From Burkholderia sp. WAC0059 (GTDB taxonomy: Bacteria; Pseudomonadota; Gammaproteobacteria; Burkholderiales; Burkholderiaceae), in the NCBI RefSeq assembly GCF_002870125.1, contig NZ_PNEO01000008.1:1-64000 (forward strand): a stretch of DNA of 64,000 bases, read 5' to 3'. Shown one piece after another: positions 18,577 through 28,294 of this stretch. The notes beneath the pieces were generated by a model, which saw nothing but the letters and a program-made list of their open reading frames with translations, searched no databases and was not told the origin of the DNA. A program made the translations under genes and the position numbers. The stretch's first letter is position 1, and every line of letters begins with the position of its first letter.

Positions 18577-19440
18577 ATGTCGATTCAAAAGTTTATTTCC
18601 ACACCCGATATCAACGAATACCGCGAAACCTTCAAGGATTTCTACAAGATCGATCGTCGGGAAGATGGGGTCATTCTCGTCCAGGCGCATACGAACGGAG
18701 GACCGATTCAATTGAGCGTCGAGAACCATCGTTCGTTGGGGCAGCTTCTGAAGACAATCGGCGCGGATCCGAAAAACGAAATCCTGATCTTCTCGGGATC
18801 TGGAGACGACTTCATGATGGACGCCGACCCGAACGGTTTCGAACTGGAAAAGCAGGATCTGGCGTATTGGGCCTACGAATACGGTTTCAAGGACGGACGT
18901 ATTAACGTCAATGCAATGGTCAACGATCTGGAGATTCCGACAATCGGCATTCTCAACGGTCCTGGCTTCCATACGGAGATCGTCCTGATGTGCGACATTT
19001 CGCTGTGCAGCGAGGAAGCTACCCTGTTCGATCTTCACTACGATATCGGTTCGGTTCCCGGAGACGGTATCCATTGTTGCTTTCAGGAGTTGCTCGGCGT
19101 GAAGCGTGCCGCCTATGCGTTGCTGACTGGACAGGCGATCGATGCAAAGACGGCGCTGGAATATGGGATGGTCAACGAGGTGCTGCCGAAGAAGGATCTG
19201 ATCGAGCGGGCCTTCAAGATCGCCGATCACATCCTGACGCAGCCCCGTACAACGCGGCGCTTGACGGCACAGGTGGTACGTCGTCCATGGAAGCAACGCC
19301 TGACGAGCGACCTGGATGTCGGATTCGGTATCCAGATGTTTGGTGCGGTCGCGAAGAAGTCGGCGACGCACGGACAGAAGCATATTTCGGAGACCGTCGA
19401 GTACGTTCGCTCAGGCCGGAAAAACAACTTCGACAAGTAA
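18577..19440 (+). CDS. Crotonase-fold hydrolase resembling 6-oxocamphor hydrolase
   Basis: A 287-residue crotonase-superfamily protein. It resembles 6-oxocamphor hydrolase (OCH), a CoA-independent retro-Claisen enzyme cleaving beta-diketones, more than it does enoyl-CoA hydratases: NGPGFHTEIVLMCDI, FDLHYDIGSVPGDGIH and LTGQAIDAKTALEYGMVNEV have the OCH pattern. By alignment from memory the OCH catalytic set is kept as His51 (ENHRS), His132 (FHTE), His154 (DLHY) and Asp163 (PGDG). ATG 18577 follows GGAGAC. It leads a cluster with an aldehyde dehydrogenase and a split transketolase, so ring or C-C cleavage of a diketone is plausible. An ordinary enoyl-CoA hydratase role is the alternative. Confidence 0.75.
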   Translation: MSIQKFISTPDINEYRETFKDFYKIDRREDGVILVQAHTNGGPIQLSVENHRSLGQLLKTIGADPKNEILIFSGSGDDFMMDADPNGFELEKQDLAYWAYEYGFKDGRINVNAMVNDLEIPTIGILNGPGFHTEIVLMCDISLCSEEATLFDLHYDIGSVPGDGIHCCFQELLGVKRAAYALLTGQAIDAKTALEYGMVNEVLPKKDLIERAFKIADHILTQPRTTRRLTAQVVRRPWKQRLTSDLDVGFGIQMFGAVAKKSATHGQKHISETVEYVRSGRKNNFDK

Positions 19441-19451
19441 CGTTAGGCGGG

Positions 19452-19480
19452 CTGTGGGTACGGACCTACCGTACCCACAG
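19452..19480. terminator. Perfect 12-bp hairpin after the crotonase gene
   Basis: CTGTGGGTACGG (19452-19463), a 5-nt loop and its exact complement (19469-19480) lie 11 bp after the crotonase stop. There is no U-run, so it may act as partial terminator, attenuator or mRNA-end stabiliser separating crotonase expression from the downstream genes. Confidence 0.5.
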
Positions 19481-19520
19481 ATGAACGGGCGACACTTTAT
19501 CCACGGAACGGACGTTCTGT

Positions 19521-21062
19521 GTGGATAGTCAGCCGCTATTCGTGAAACTCACCGTACACGGAACTGACGTGACCGAAAGCTCGAACCTGATTGTCTACGA
19601 AAATTTCATTGGTGGAGTCGATCGGGCACCGGTCGATGACACACGGTTCATTTCCGTCAATCCGACGACTGGTCGCGACTGGGGCAGCTTCGCCGAATCG
19701 GAGCGGGTCGACGTCGACCTTGCCGTTGACGCCGCACATCACGCTTTTGTCGGTGAATGGGGCGGATTGTCGCCAACGCGGCGCGGCAGGCTGTTGCTGA
19801 AGTGGGCCGACCGGATTCTGGAGCATGCTGATCGAATTGCTCGGCTGGAGACGCAGCAAAACGGCAAGCTTTTTGCTGAAATGCATACCCAGGCACGAGC
19901 CGCGCAAGACTGGCTGTATTACTTCGGTGGCCTTGCCGACAAGATAGAAGGAGCGGTTGTTCCGCTGGACCGCACCAGCGTTTTCAATTACACCCTGCGT
20001 GAGCCGCTCGGCGTGGTTGCGGTGATCGTGCCGTGGAACTCGCCGACATTCCTGACGATGATGTCTGTTGCACCAGCGCTTGCCGCTGGTAATACGATCG
20101 TCATCAAGCCATCTGAAGTGACGTCGGCTTCGGCAATTGAGCTGGTAAAGCTGGCCGACGAAGTTGGTATCCCGTCCGGCGTGCTTAATGTGATTACCGG
20201 CACACGGGGTGCAGGTGAGGCGCTTGTAGACCATCCAGGGATCAGCAAGATCGCGTTCACCGGCAGCGATGCGGCTGGCCGTTCAATCGCTGCGAAGGCG
20301 GGGGAGCGTCTGATCGGATGTACGCTCGAACTCGGCGGTAAGAGTCCAAATATCGTCTTCGACGACGCGGACCTGGATCTTGCCGAGGCTGGGGTGCTGT
20401 CGGGCATTTTTGCTGCCGCAGGGCAATCCTGTGTCGCAGGCAGCCGGGCGTATATCCATGCGTCGATCTACGACAAGTTCGTCGAACGACTCGTGGCGCG
20501 TACACGTGCCATTGTTGTTGGTGATCCTATGGATTCTCGCACGCAGATGGGGCCGATTGCGACAAGGCAGCAGTTGCGTAAGGACGAAGACATGGTTCAG
20601 CGCGCGATCGATCAAGGTGCGCAAGTGCTATGTGGCGGGCGCCGGACGACACTTGCGGACTTCCCTGAGGGATTCTTTTTTGAGCCGACAATCATTCATA
20701 ACGCGCAGGCACATAGCGACCTGATGTGCAACGAGGTGTTCGGGCCGGTCCTTACAGTCACGCCCTTTCGCGAAGAGAACGAGGTCGTGGAACTGGCCAA
20801 CGAATCACGTTTTGGCCTTGCGGCCGGCGTCTGGACTCGCGACTTGCGACGGTCGCAGATGATGGCGCGGCGTTTGCAGGCTGGGACCGTGTGGCTGAAT
20901 ACTTACCGTGCGCTGGCCTTCAATTCTCCTTTCGGAGGATACAAGGCAAGTGGCCTCGGCCGTCAGAACGGCATCGAATCAATTTACCAGTTTCTGCAGA
21001 CCAAGAGCGTGTGGTGTGAGCTTGGAACCGAGTTGCAGGATCCTTTTGTGATCAAGACATAG
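19521..21062 (+). CDS. NAD(P)-dependent aldehyde dehydrogenase
   Basis: About 513 residues from GTG 19521, the most upstream start; likeness to the family begins near residue 24 (IVYENFIGGV). All class features are visible: PWNSP (171-175), IKPSEVT, the Rossmann FTGSDAAGR (246-254), the general base in LELGGKSPN (Glu270), the nucleophile in GQSCVAGSR (Cys304) and EVFGPVLTV. It oxidises an aldehyde to an acid. It lies 80 bp after the crotonase and shortly before the transketolase genes, so it probably serves the same pathway; the aldehyde is unknown. Confidence 0.9.
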   Translation: MDSQPLFVKLTVHGTDVTESSNLIVYENFIGGVDRAPVDDTRFISVNPTTGRDWGSFAESERVDVDLAVDAAHHAFVGEWGGLSPTRRGRLLLKWADRILEHADRIARLETQQNGKLFAEMHTQARAAQDWLYYFGGLADKIEGAVVPLDRTSVFNYTLREPLGVVAVIVPWNSPTFLTMMSVAPALAAGNTIVIKPSEVTSASAIELVKLADEVGIPSGVLNVITGTRGAGEALVDHPGISKIAFTGSDAAGRSIAAKAGERLIGCTLELGGKSPNIVFDDADLDLAEAGVLSGIFAAAGQSCVAGSRAYIHASIYDKFVERLVARTRAIVVGDPMDSRTQMGPIATRQQLRKDEDMVQRAIDQGAQVLCGGRRTTLADFPEGFFFEPTIIHNAQAHSDLMCNEVFGPVLTVTPFREENEVVELANESRFGLAAGVWTRDLRRSQMMARRLQAGTVWLNTYRALAFNSPFGGYKASGLGRQNGIESIYQFLQTKSVWCELGTELQDPFVIKT

Positions 21063-21157
21063 TAGACCCGATGCACTCAGCAATATGTCACGCTCCCGTA
21101 GTGGCTGAGCTGTTGCGAAGAATCGAGAATTCTATCATAACCGGCAGAGAATTATTG

Positions 21158-21973
21158 ATGAATCATCCAAAAAATAGCGACGAACGCGCCGTACGGCGGC
21201 TCGCAACCCGCATTCGTCTGAATGCCACCAACATGGTCGCGATTCAGGGGTTTGGCTATCTTGGTCAGGCACTGTCCTCGGCGGAAATTTTCGCGACGCT
21301 TTTTTCTCCGGATGGCCCACTCCGCCCCGGTGTCGACCGGTTCGTGTTGTCTCCCGGACATTACGCGATTGCCTTTTACGCGGTCGCTGCAGAGATTGGG
21401 CTGATCGATCGCGAGGAGTTGTTGGCGTATGGCAATGACGGTGCACTCCTGGAAGCGATCAGTACGGAGCGCACACCGGTGCTCGACATAACTTGCGGCT
21501 CGCTGGGCCAGGGATTGTCGGGTGCGATCGGTCTGGCCTTGGCCGCAGTCTATGCGGGCGACGGTCGGAACGTCTTCGCCTTTGTCAGCGACGGGGAAAT
21601 GGAAGAAGGGCAGTTATGGGAGGCGGCGATGTTTGCTGCACATCACCGCATCGGCAACCTGACTGTTGTGATCGATGCCAATGACTCACAGGTAGATGGT
21701 GCGATCACGTCGGTAACGACCATCGAGCCGGTCAAGGACAAATGGCGCGCATTCGGATGGCGGGTCGCCGAGGTGGACGGGCACAACGTCAGTGCCCTAC
21801 GCGAAGCGTTCAATACGCCGGAAGAAGACGGAAAGCCTCTGGTCGTGATAGCTCGTACCCATATTCTCGGAAACATGGAATCAATTCCCTCAACTGCGGA
21901 CGGGCACTTTCTGAAACTCGACCCGGACTTGACTTCCCGAGTTCTTTCCGAGTTGGAGGCAACGCTCGATTGA
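21158..21973 (+). CDS. Transketolase, N-terminal (ThDP-binding) subunit
   Basis: About 271 residues from ATG 21158 (MNHPKNSDERAVRRLATRIR), where family likeness begins; the frame is open back to ATG 21071. The ThDP/Mg motif is clear: SDGEMEEGQLWEAAMFAAHH, followed by VVIDANDSQVDG. The ITCGSLGQGLSGAIGLALAA segment precedes it. This is the half-size N-terminal subunit of a split transketolase, working as a heteromer with the next gene's product. In such loci split transketolases often act on unusual keto-sugars or dehydrated intermediates rather than in the pentose pathway. Confidence 0.85.
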   Translation: MNHPKNSDERAVRRLATRIRLNATNMVAIQGFGYLGQALSSAEIFATLFSPDGPLRPGVDRFVLSPGHYAIAFYAVAAEIGLIDREELLAYGNDGALLEAISTERTPVLDITCGSLGQGLSGAIGLALAAVYAGDGRNVFAFVSDGEMEEGQLWEAAMFAAHHRIGNLTVVIDANDSQVDGAITSVTTIEPVKDKWRAFGWRVAEVDGHNVSALREAFNTPEEDGKPLVVIARTHILGNMESIPSTADGHFLKLDPDLTSRVLSELEATLD

Positions 21974-22013
21974 ATCGACGTTGGAATCTGGTTGCTGAGT
22001 ATCTCTGAAAAAG

Positions 22014-23045
22014 ATGGGTATGTTTAATAATCTGGAGCGGACTGTGGCTATAGCATCCTATGATGTCGTTCTTAAACCCTATGGCAAGGCGTTGGTCGAA
22101 CTGGCGCGCGAGCGGCCGGACATAATCTGTCTGGGGGCTGATCTTACGCGGCAGACTGAAACGGATCTGTTCCGTGACACGCTCGGTGAACGCTTCATTA
22201 ACGTAGGTATGGCTGAAGCCAACATGATGGGTATCGCGGGCGGTCTCGCGCGTGCAGGGCATACGGTGTTTGTCAATAGTTTCGGTGTCTTCAGCACGCG
22301 GCGCTGCTACGACCAGATCGCGATGGCGGTGGCTTATCCGGCACTGAACGTCAAGATTGTCGGGTTCATGCCTGGACTTTCCAGCCCGGGCGGTCCGAGT
22401 CATCAGGCGATCGACGACGTTGCGTTGATGCGCGCGCTTCCGAACATGGTCGTACTGGATCTGGCCGACGCCAACGAGATAGCACAGGCGGTACAGATTG
22501 CCGCTGACCATCGCGGTCCTGTGTACCTGCGTCTGAAACGCGGCGAGATTCCGGTTATCTTTGACGAAAGTCACAAACTGTCGCTAGATCGCGCTCATGT
22601 GCTCAGCACCGGTGACGACGTGTGTCTCGTGGCGTCCGGAATGATGGTACCCGCAGCAATTGCCGCCGCTCGGGCGCTTGACGAGAATGGTGTTGCCGCC
22701 TCCGTGGTGAGTACTCCCGTAATCAAGCCGCTTGATGCCTCGACCATTGTTAATGCGGCGAGAGGTACCCGGCTTATCGTGACGGTCGAGAACCACTCGG
22801 TTATTGGTGGGTTGGGCTCGGCGGTTTCTGAAGCGGTCGCCGAAGCCGGCCTCGGTATTCCCTTGATTCGCGTCGGAATTGGCGATGTGTTTGCAGAATC
22901 CGGTAGCCGCGAATATCTGTTTCGTCGATATGGACTGTCCGTGCAGGACATCGTCGATAAGGTATGGACCAGACTTCGTCCGGGCGTCGCTGTACCAACA
23001 GCACTGGAAGTCAGTCAAGTGGAAGGGGGATATGCTCCAGTTTGA
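22014..23045 (+). CDS. Transketolase, C-terminal (pyrimidine-binding) subunit
   Basis: A 343-residue partner of the preceding gene, starting 40 bp after it. It carries the Pyr domain (FINVGMAEANMMGIAGGLAR with the Glu needed for ThDP activation), GGPSHQAIDDVALMRALPNM, and the C-terminal domain (VTVENHSVIGGLGSAVSEAV). Together the two genes give a complete split transketolase. A DXP-synthase-like role is unlikely because both proteins are split and sit in a catabolic cluster. Confidence 0.85.
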   Translation: MGMFNNLERTVAIASYDVVLKPYGKALVELARERPDIICLGADLTRQTETDLFRDTLGERFINVGMAEANMMGIAGGLARAGHTVFVNSFGVFSTRRCYDQIAMAVAYPALNVKIVGFMPGLSSPGGPSHQAIDDVALMRALPNMVVLDLADANEIAQAVQIAADHRGPVYLRLKRGEIPVIFDESHKLSLDRAHVLSTGDDVCLVASGMMVPAAIAAARALDENGVAASVVSTPVIKPLDASTIVNAARGTRLIVTVENHSVIGGLGSAVSEAVAEAGLGIPLIRVGIGDVFAESGSREYLFRRYGLSVQDIVDKVWTRLRPGVAVPTALEVSQVEGGYAPV

Positions 23046-23151
23046 TCCGTTGGCTGGCAGGAAATTATCATGTACAGGATAGCGTCAAGTTAATCACACT
23101 CTATATATTGTGATGGAAAGGAATTTATAAAAAAAATAATTAGGAGACGGA
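23046..23151 (+). promoter_or_regulatory. AT-rich leader of the porin gene
   Basis: A markedly AT-rich 106 bp between the transketolase C gene and the porin. It contains an A-tract and a TATATATTG stretch usable as a -10 region, and ends in AGGAGA six bases before the porin ATG. The porin may therefore have its own promoter in addition to read-through. Confidence 0.35.
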
Positions 23152-24345
23152 ATGAAAAAAATTATGGGAGTGATGCCATTGGCAATTTTAGCTGCTGGTG
23201 TCCACGCTCAGAATAGCATCACCTTGTATGGAATTATCGACAATGACATTGCGTACTCGGCAGGATTGCCAGGTGGATCTAGGTTGGGGATGGGATCGGG
23301 CGACTTTTGGGAATCGCGGCTTGGGCTGAAGGGAGCCGAAGATCTAGGTGCCGGCCTTGAGGCTGTCTTTCAGCTGGAAATGGGGTTGAACACGCAGGCA
23401 GGGGGATATGAAAGCAATAGTCTCTTTGCGAGACACGCGACCGTGGGCTTGCAAAGCGCGTCGTGGGGTACCATCAAGCTGGGCAATCTGGGCGCGGGCG
23501 AGGTTGTTCAGAACAGCTTCGACGTAGATCCGCAACTTATGCACGCATATGCGATTCAGACGCTGGTGCGCGGACGGAATTGGGCGTATGCGGGAAACGG
23601 ATTTGAATATACGTCACCAGCCGTTGCAGGTTTGACGGTGATTGGGCAATACGATTTCAGCAACGGTCCAGCCTGGAACCAGGGGAGCAGCCAGCCGACA
23701 CAATTGTCCAATTCACCAGGGTCAGGGCTTCCCGGAAGCGGCCAAGGGCGATCGGATGGCCTTCAGGTAACCTACCAGAGGGCAGGTCTCGAGCTAATGG
23801 TTATCTACGACGAAATTCGAGATGGAAATGGGCAGTTCGACAGCGTGTATGTTAATTCCCGATCGATCCTTGCAGGTGGTGCATATCAGATCGGCCTCTT
23901 CAAAATTTCCGCTGGTTACCAGCATCTCAATGCTCCACAAGCCTCGAATATTGGCGTCTATGGATCTGTCAAGACACCACCAGCATTGCCGGCAGACGTT
24001 TTGTTACCTACGGCAGTTGATCATGAATGGATCGGTGCACAATGGATGATCGCTCCGGTGGCTACTGTTACAGCTGCCGTTTATCACGCGAATGCGAATC
24101 ACGGTAACGGTAACGCAACACTATGCACGTTGGGTGCAACTTACCAACTATCTAAACGTACTCAGCTATATTCCGAATTGTCATATCTGAGAAACAGTAA
24201 AACCTCAAACATAGGTCTGGGTAACGGCTACACAGATCCATATGGGGCGAACGCGAATGACGATCCGGTCAATGGTGCTGGCTCCGCCCCGGGTTATGGA
24301 CATAGTCAGAAAGGTGCGTTTGTTGGCGTAATGGTAATCTTTTGA
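23152..24345 (+). CDS. Outer-membrane porin (Burkholderia general-porin type)
   Basis: A 397-residue trimeric porin. The signal peptide MKKIMGVMPLAILAAGVHA is followed by mature QNSITLYGIIDNDIAYS, the standard first strand of beta-proteobacterial porins. LGLKGAEDLGAGLEAVFQLE and FARHATVGLQSASWGTIKLG are typical strands, and the protein ends in Phe (GVMVIF), as needed for Bam recognition. The gene closes the AraC-linked cluster and probably admits the polar substrate of that pathway into the periplasm. Confidence 0.9.
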   Translation: MKKIMGVMPLAILAAGVHAQNSITLYGIIDNDIAYSAGLPGGSRLGMGSGDFWESRLGLKGAEDLGAGLEAVFQLEMGLNTQAGGYESNSLFARHATVGLQSASWGTIKLGNLGAGEVVQNSFDVDPQLMHAYAIQTLVRGRNWAYAGNGFEYTSPAVAGLTVIGQYDFSNGPAWNQGSSQPTQLSNSPGSGLPGSGQGRSDGLQVTYQRAGLELMVIYDEIRDGNGQFDSVYVNSRSILAGGAYQIGLFKISAGYQHLNAPQASNIGVYGSVKTPPALPADVLLPTAVDHEWIGAQWMIAPVATVTAAVYHANANHGNGNATLCTLGATYQLSKRTQLYSELSYLRNSKTSNIGLGNGYTDPYGANANDDPVNGAGSAPGYGHSQKGAFVGVMVIF

Positions 24346-24629
24346 ATCGAATCGGCAGCTAATAAAGCTAATTCGGTTAGCTGATGGTTGGGTACCATCT
24401 GCACGCCCGGCTCATCCGTGAAGGCAATGTAATCGTGCTTCAACGCTTTGGCGAAGAGTGTCTTCTTGCCCGGTATCCGTTGCAAGGCCCGAATATCCTT
24501 TATCTCCGTCGCGAGTTGCGATGCACGAACGCCTCCTCTGGGCTTTACCGTTATCAGGTTACCTTCTTGGTATTGCTTGTGCCGCGCAAAGACCTGGTTA
24601 GCGTTCACCACGGGCACGTGCTGATGGAG
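24346..24629. other. Unrecognised stretch between porin and IS3 element
   Basis: A minus-strand frame (24306-24617, 103 codons) is open here but overlaps the porin end, has no ribosome site and matches no family I know. A short AGCTAA/TTAGCT stem lies shortly after the porin stop. The stretch abuts the IS3 end without a target duplication and may be a fragment of a deleted gene. Confidence 0.3.
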
Positions 24630-24885
24630 TGAGGTTCCCCCGGTTTTTCGCCTTCCAGAGGCCCCGGGTTATGCAGCCGCATCCCTTGCCCGCTGAGCCA
24701 CAAGCCAGTCTTGCATGAACTGGGTTGGCGACATGAAGCCAAGCGATGAATGACGACGACTGCGGTTATAAAACACTTCGATGTATTCGAACAAGTCCGC
24801 GACGGCTTCGCGATGCGTGCAGTACCTCGTGCCATGCACGCGCTCGTTCTTCAGGCTGTTGAAGAAGCTTTCCGTCGGCGCGTTG

Positions 24886-26169
24886 ACGCTCCTATGTCAA
24901 GCAGCGGCCGTCGAATCGGCGAGATCGGCCAGAATGAGCGGATACAACTCACGGACGATATAGCGTTTCAGGCAGCGGTGGATTTCCTTGTTCGACATGC
25001 CTTCCTTGGTTCGACGATCGACGTAGGCCCGAGTGCGTGGATCGCTGCGCATCCGAACCATCGCAATGGTCCATAAGGTGTGCGATTCACAGACATAAGG
25101 CGTTGTTCGCGGACCGGTCATCGCCTCTGTTCAACCGATGCCGGACCGTCTTGCCGGACGACGCCTGCAATGGACCTGTGCCGCAGAGTGCCGCCAGCGC
25201 CGCTTCACTTTTCAGGCGTTCGGGATTGTCGCCCGCCACTGCAACCAGTACTGCGGCGGTCTGTGGGCCGACGCCGAATCGTTCGCGAAGTCGCCTGGCG
25301 TGCTGGCTGGTCAGGCTGTCAAGCATGGTGTCGAGCGCTTTGAGCTCCTCTGCCAACGTCAGCCAGCGCTTCGCCAGCAAACGCAGTGTGGTCGTGAGCG
25401 TTTGCAACATTGGCGTCTTGCCCAACGAGCGAAGACGGGCACAACCCTCAACGCATTCCGCCGTCTTCGCTTTCAGAAGACGCTCACGGATTTCTTGGGG
25501 AGCGCTCACGAGCAAAGCCCGTAGCTGATTGATAGCCTGCGTCCTGGCCTTGACTGCACTGCGTCTGGCAACGGAGACGGCGCGCATCGCCTCGGCGGCG
25601 CCAGACTGTTCCTTTGGAATAGCGGTGGCCCTTCCGGCGAGGACCGCACGGGCGGCGTTTTCGGCGTCAGTAGGATCGGACTTTCCTTTAGATCGGCGCA
25701 TGGCGCGGTCAGGACGATTGACTTCAAGCACCTCGATCTCGTGATCGCGTAGCACGCGAGCCAAGCCTGCTCCGTAGGTGCCGGTCCCTTCAACCCCAGC
25801 GCGGTGTAACTGGCCAAACGAGTTCGCCCATGTCAGCAGGTCGAGATATCCCGCCGTGTCGGTCGCTACCGATAGCGTTCCTAGAAGCCTGCCCGTGTCG
25901 CTGATCACAGCCCCAACATGTGTATCCAGATGCGTATCAACGCCCAGAATCACTTCGCTTTGTTCCATGCCTTGGGCGCATCGCCAACCCCACTCGCAGG
26001 ACAGGACACTCACGGTGCAGAACAAAGCTCCTATCAGGTCACAAACGGTGAGCCCGGCAACGCTCGGGGAACGTCGGAACCTGATCGACAGGTCAATGCC
26101 AAGGCAGCTCGGCCAATCCCAGCACGGGTCAGATCGGGCCGACGTTCGAGGCGTATTTTGGACTGAGTG
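24886..26169. mobile_element. IS110-family element inserted in IS3 orfB
   Basis: About 1284 bp interrupting the orfB codons for W-D / N-A-P. As usual for IS110 there are no obvious long terminal inverted repeats and at most a TG overlap at the junction. Boundaries were set by restoring the orfB reading (GCGCGTTG joined to TCCCAAC) and may be off by two bases. Confidence 0.7.
24897..25968 (-). pseudogene. IS110-family transposase, frameshifted by a 22-bp insertion
   Basis: From ATG 25968 the protein reads MEQSEVILGVDTHLDTHVGA (DEDD domain, first Asp in GVDTH), GVEGTGTYGAGL, NRPDRAMRRSKGKSDPTDAE, then the Transposase_20 part (ERFGVGPQTAAVLVAVAGDN), and stops early at SANNALCL. A 22-base insertion bounded by two CCTTATG copies causes this. 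The lost end (WTIAMVRMRSDPRTRAYVDR ... LKRYIVRELYPLILADL) is open in another frame to 24897. Removing 22 bases restores NALWTIAM. Confidence 0.85.
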
Positions 26170-26253
26170 TCCCAACAATTTCCCTTCCGGCTCATCGAGC
26201 AGTGCATGCCGTAGTCGGCGCAGCTTGCGCTGGAATTCATGGCTCGCGTACTG

Positions 26254-27704
26254 GGCGGATTCAACCGGTCGTCGCAACACCTTAATCCAGGAGGTGTTTC
26301 ATGGGTCGTCCATCGAAGTGGATACAACAGTTGACGGGGCGAGGAGCGATGCGCTCGCCAGGTGCTCCATCGCTTCGGCATGAGGTTGAGCGCCAGTTTT
26401 GGGAGCAGGTTGCGCCCGGAATCACAAGCGAGAAGGCTGCTGCGGCAGTTGGCGTATCCCAGGCGGCAGGTACACGCTGGTTTCGCCAGCGTGGCGGTAT
26501 GCCGTTGTTCATGGCAAGTCCAATATCCGGTAGGTACTTGTCGTTTGCTGAGCGTGAAGAGATAGGATTACTCTCAGCCGAAGGCGTCGGAGTGCGTGAG
26601 ATCGCTCGCCGTATTGGCCGCAGCGCGTCAACGATCTCACGAGAGCTCACGCGTAATGCTGCAACCCGTGGCGGCCGCCTCGATTATCGGGCATCAGTCG
26701 CACAGTGGAAGGCAGAACTGTTTGCCAGGCGACCTAAACCGGCAAAGCTTGCAACAAACCCGAGGCTGCACCGCTATGTGCAAGAGCGCCTGGAGGGCCA
26801 GGTTCATGACGCTAAAGGACGTAAGGTTGCTGGGCCTCGTCAAGCTGCGTTCATTGGGCGGAATAAGCCAGAACGCAGTGATCGCAAATGGGTCAATGGC
26901 TGGTCACCAGAGCAGATTGCCAATCGCTTAAAAGTCGACTTCCCAGATGACGAAACCATGCGTATCTCTCACGAAGCCATCTACCAGGCGCTTTACATTC
27001 AAGGGCGTGGTGCGCTCAAGCGCGAGCTGGTGACCTATCTGCGCACCGGACGAGCCCTGAGAGTGCCAAGGGTCAGGGCGCAAGCCAAGGCGTGGGCGCA
27101 TGTCAGCGAAGACGTGATGATCTCCGAACGTCCGGCGGAAGCTCAAGATCGTGCTGTACCGGGACATTGGGAAGGCGACCTGATCATCGGCTTGAACCAG
27201 TCTGCGATCGGAACGCTGGTCGAGCGATCAAGCCGATTCACCATGCTCATCCACCTGCCTCGCGAGGAAGGCTACGGGCTGATTCCCAGGACGAAGAATG
27301 GTCCCGCGCTGGCCGGCTATGGGCTGTCACGATGGCCAATGCCCTCAAGAAAACCGTGACGAGCATGCCTGCCCAGTTGTGGCGATCATTGACCTGGGAT
27401 CGAGGAAAGGAACTGTCCGATCATGCACGCTTTACCATTGAGTCTGGCGTGAAGGTCTTCTTCGCCGACCCGAACAGCCCATGGCAGCGTGGCACGAACG
27501 AAAACACGAACGGCCTTCTACGACAATACTTTCCAAAGGGCACAGACCTGTCCCGGTGGAGCGCTCGAGAGATTCAGGCCGTTGCTAATACGTTGAACAC
27601 TAGGCCCCGGAAAACACTCGGCTGGAAGACTCCTGCTGAAGCTCTGGACGAGTATCTCAGATCTGTTCAACAATCTACTGTTGCGACGACCGGTTGAATC
27701 CGCC
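26254..27704. mobile_element. IS30-family element inserted in IS3 orfB, 1451 bp
   Basis: Near-perfect 26-bp terminal inverted repeats begin GGCGGATTCAACCGGTCGTC at 26254, with the complement ending at 27704. A 3-bp CTG duplication flanks it (26251-26253 and 27705-27707), as expected for IS30. Removing the element and one CTG rejoins the IS3 orfB codons for G-S-Q-Y-A-S. Confidence 0.85.
26301..27697 (+). pseudogene. IS30-family transposase with a single-base frameshift
   Basis: The N-terminal frame from ATG 26301 carries the HTH (YLSFAEREEIGLLSAEGVGV, then EIARRIGRSASTISRELTRN) and DDE segment PGHWEGDLIIGLNQSAIGTL, but stops at 27359. From about 27324 the next frame continues AVTMANALKKTVTSMPAQLW, LTWDRGKELSDHARF and SPWQRGTNENTNGLLRQYFP to 27697. 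One base appears lost in GGCTATGGGCTGTC; adding one restores a normal protein. A sequencing error in a G/C run is possible. Confidence 0.8.
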
Positions 27705-28294
27705 CTGGCTGCCCCTATCCGAATGGCACAGCACCCCCGGTGCGGGACGACGACGGAACCAAGCCATCGTCAGCGCATCTGTCACGAGGTCCGCCGTCAT
27801 GCGTGGTTTGATCGACCAGCCCACCACTTCCCGGTTGAACAAGTCGAGCACCACGGCCAGATACAGCCAGCCTTCGTCGGTCCAGATGTACGTGATGTCC
27901 GAGGCGAACACCTGATTGGGCTCGGCCTGCGTGAAGTTGCGGTTCAACACGTTCGGTGCGACCGGCAGTTTGTGCCGGGAATCGGTTGTCACGCGGTAAC
28001 GGCGCTTGTGGCGGGCGCGAATACCGTTGGCGCTCATCAACCGCTCTACCCGCGCTTTGCTGGCTGGGAAGCCGCGAGAGCGAATCTCTTCGGTCATGCG
28101 CGGCGAGCCGTAAGCGCCTTTGACCTCGGCGTGAATCGTCCGAATCAACGTGAGCAACTGCGCATCGGTCAGCCGCTGACGCTCGGGCGCGCCGCCGCGC
28201 TTCCACGCACGATAGCCGTTGACGCTCACGCAAAGGACCCCGCACAGCGCCGCAAGCGGGTATTGCCGGCACTGTGTGTCAATCCAGGCGAACT

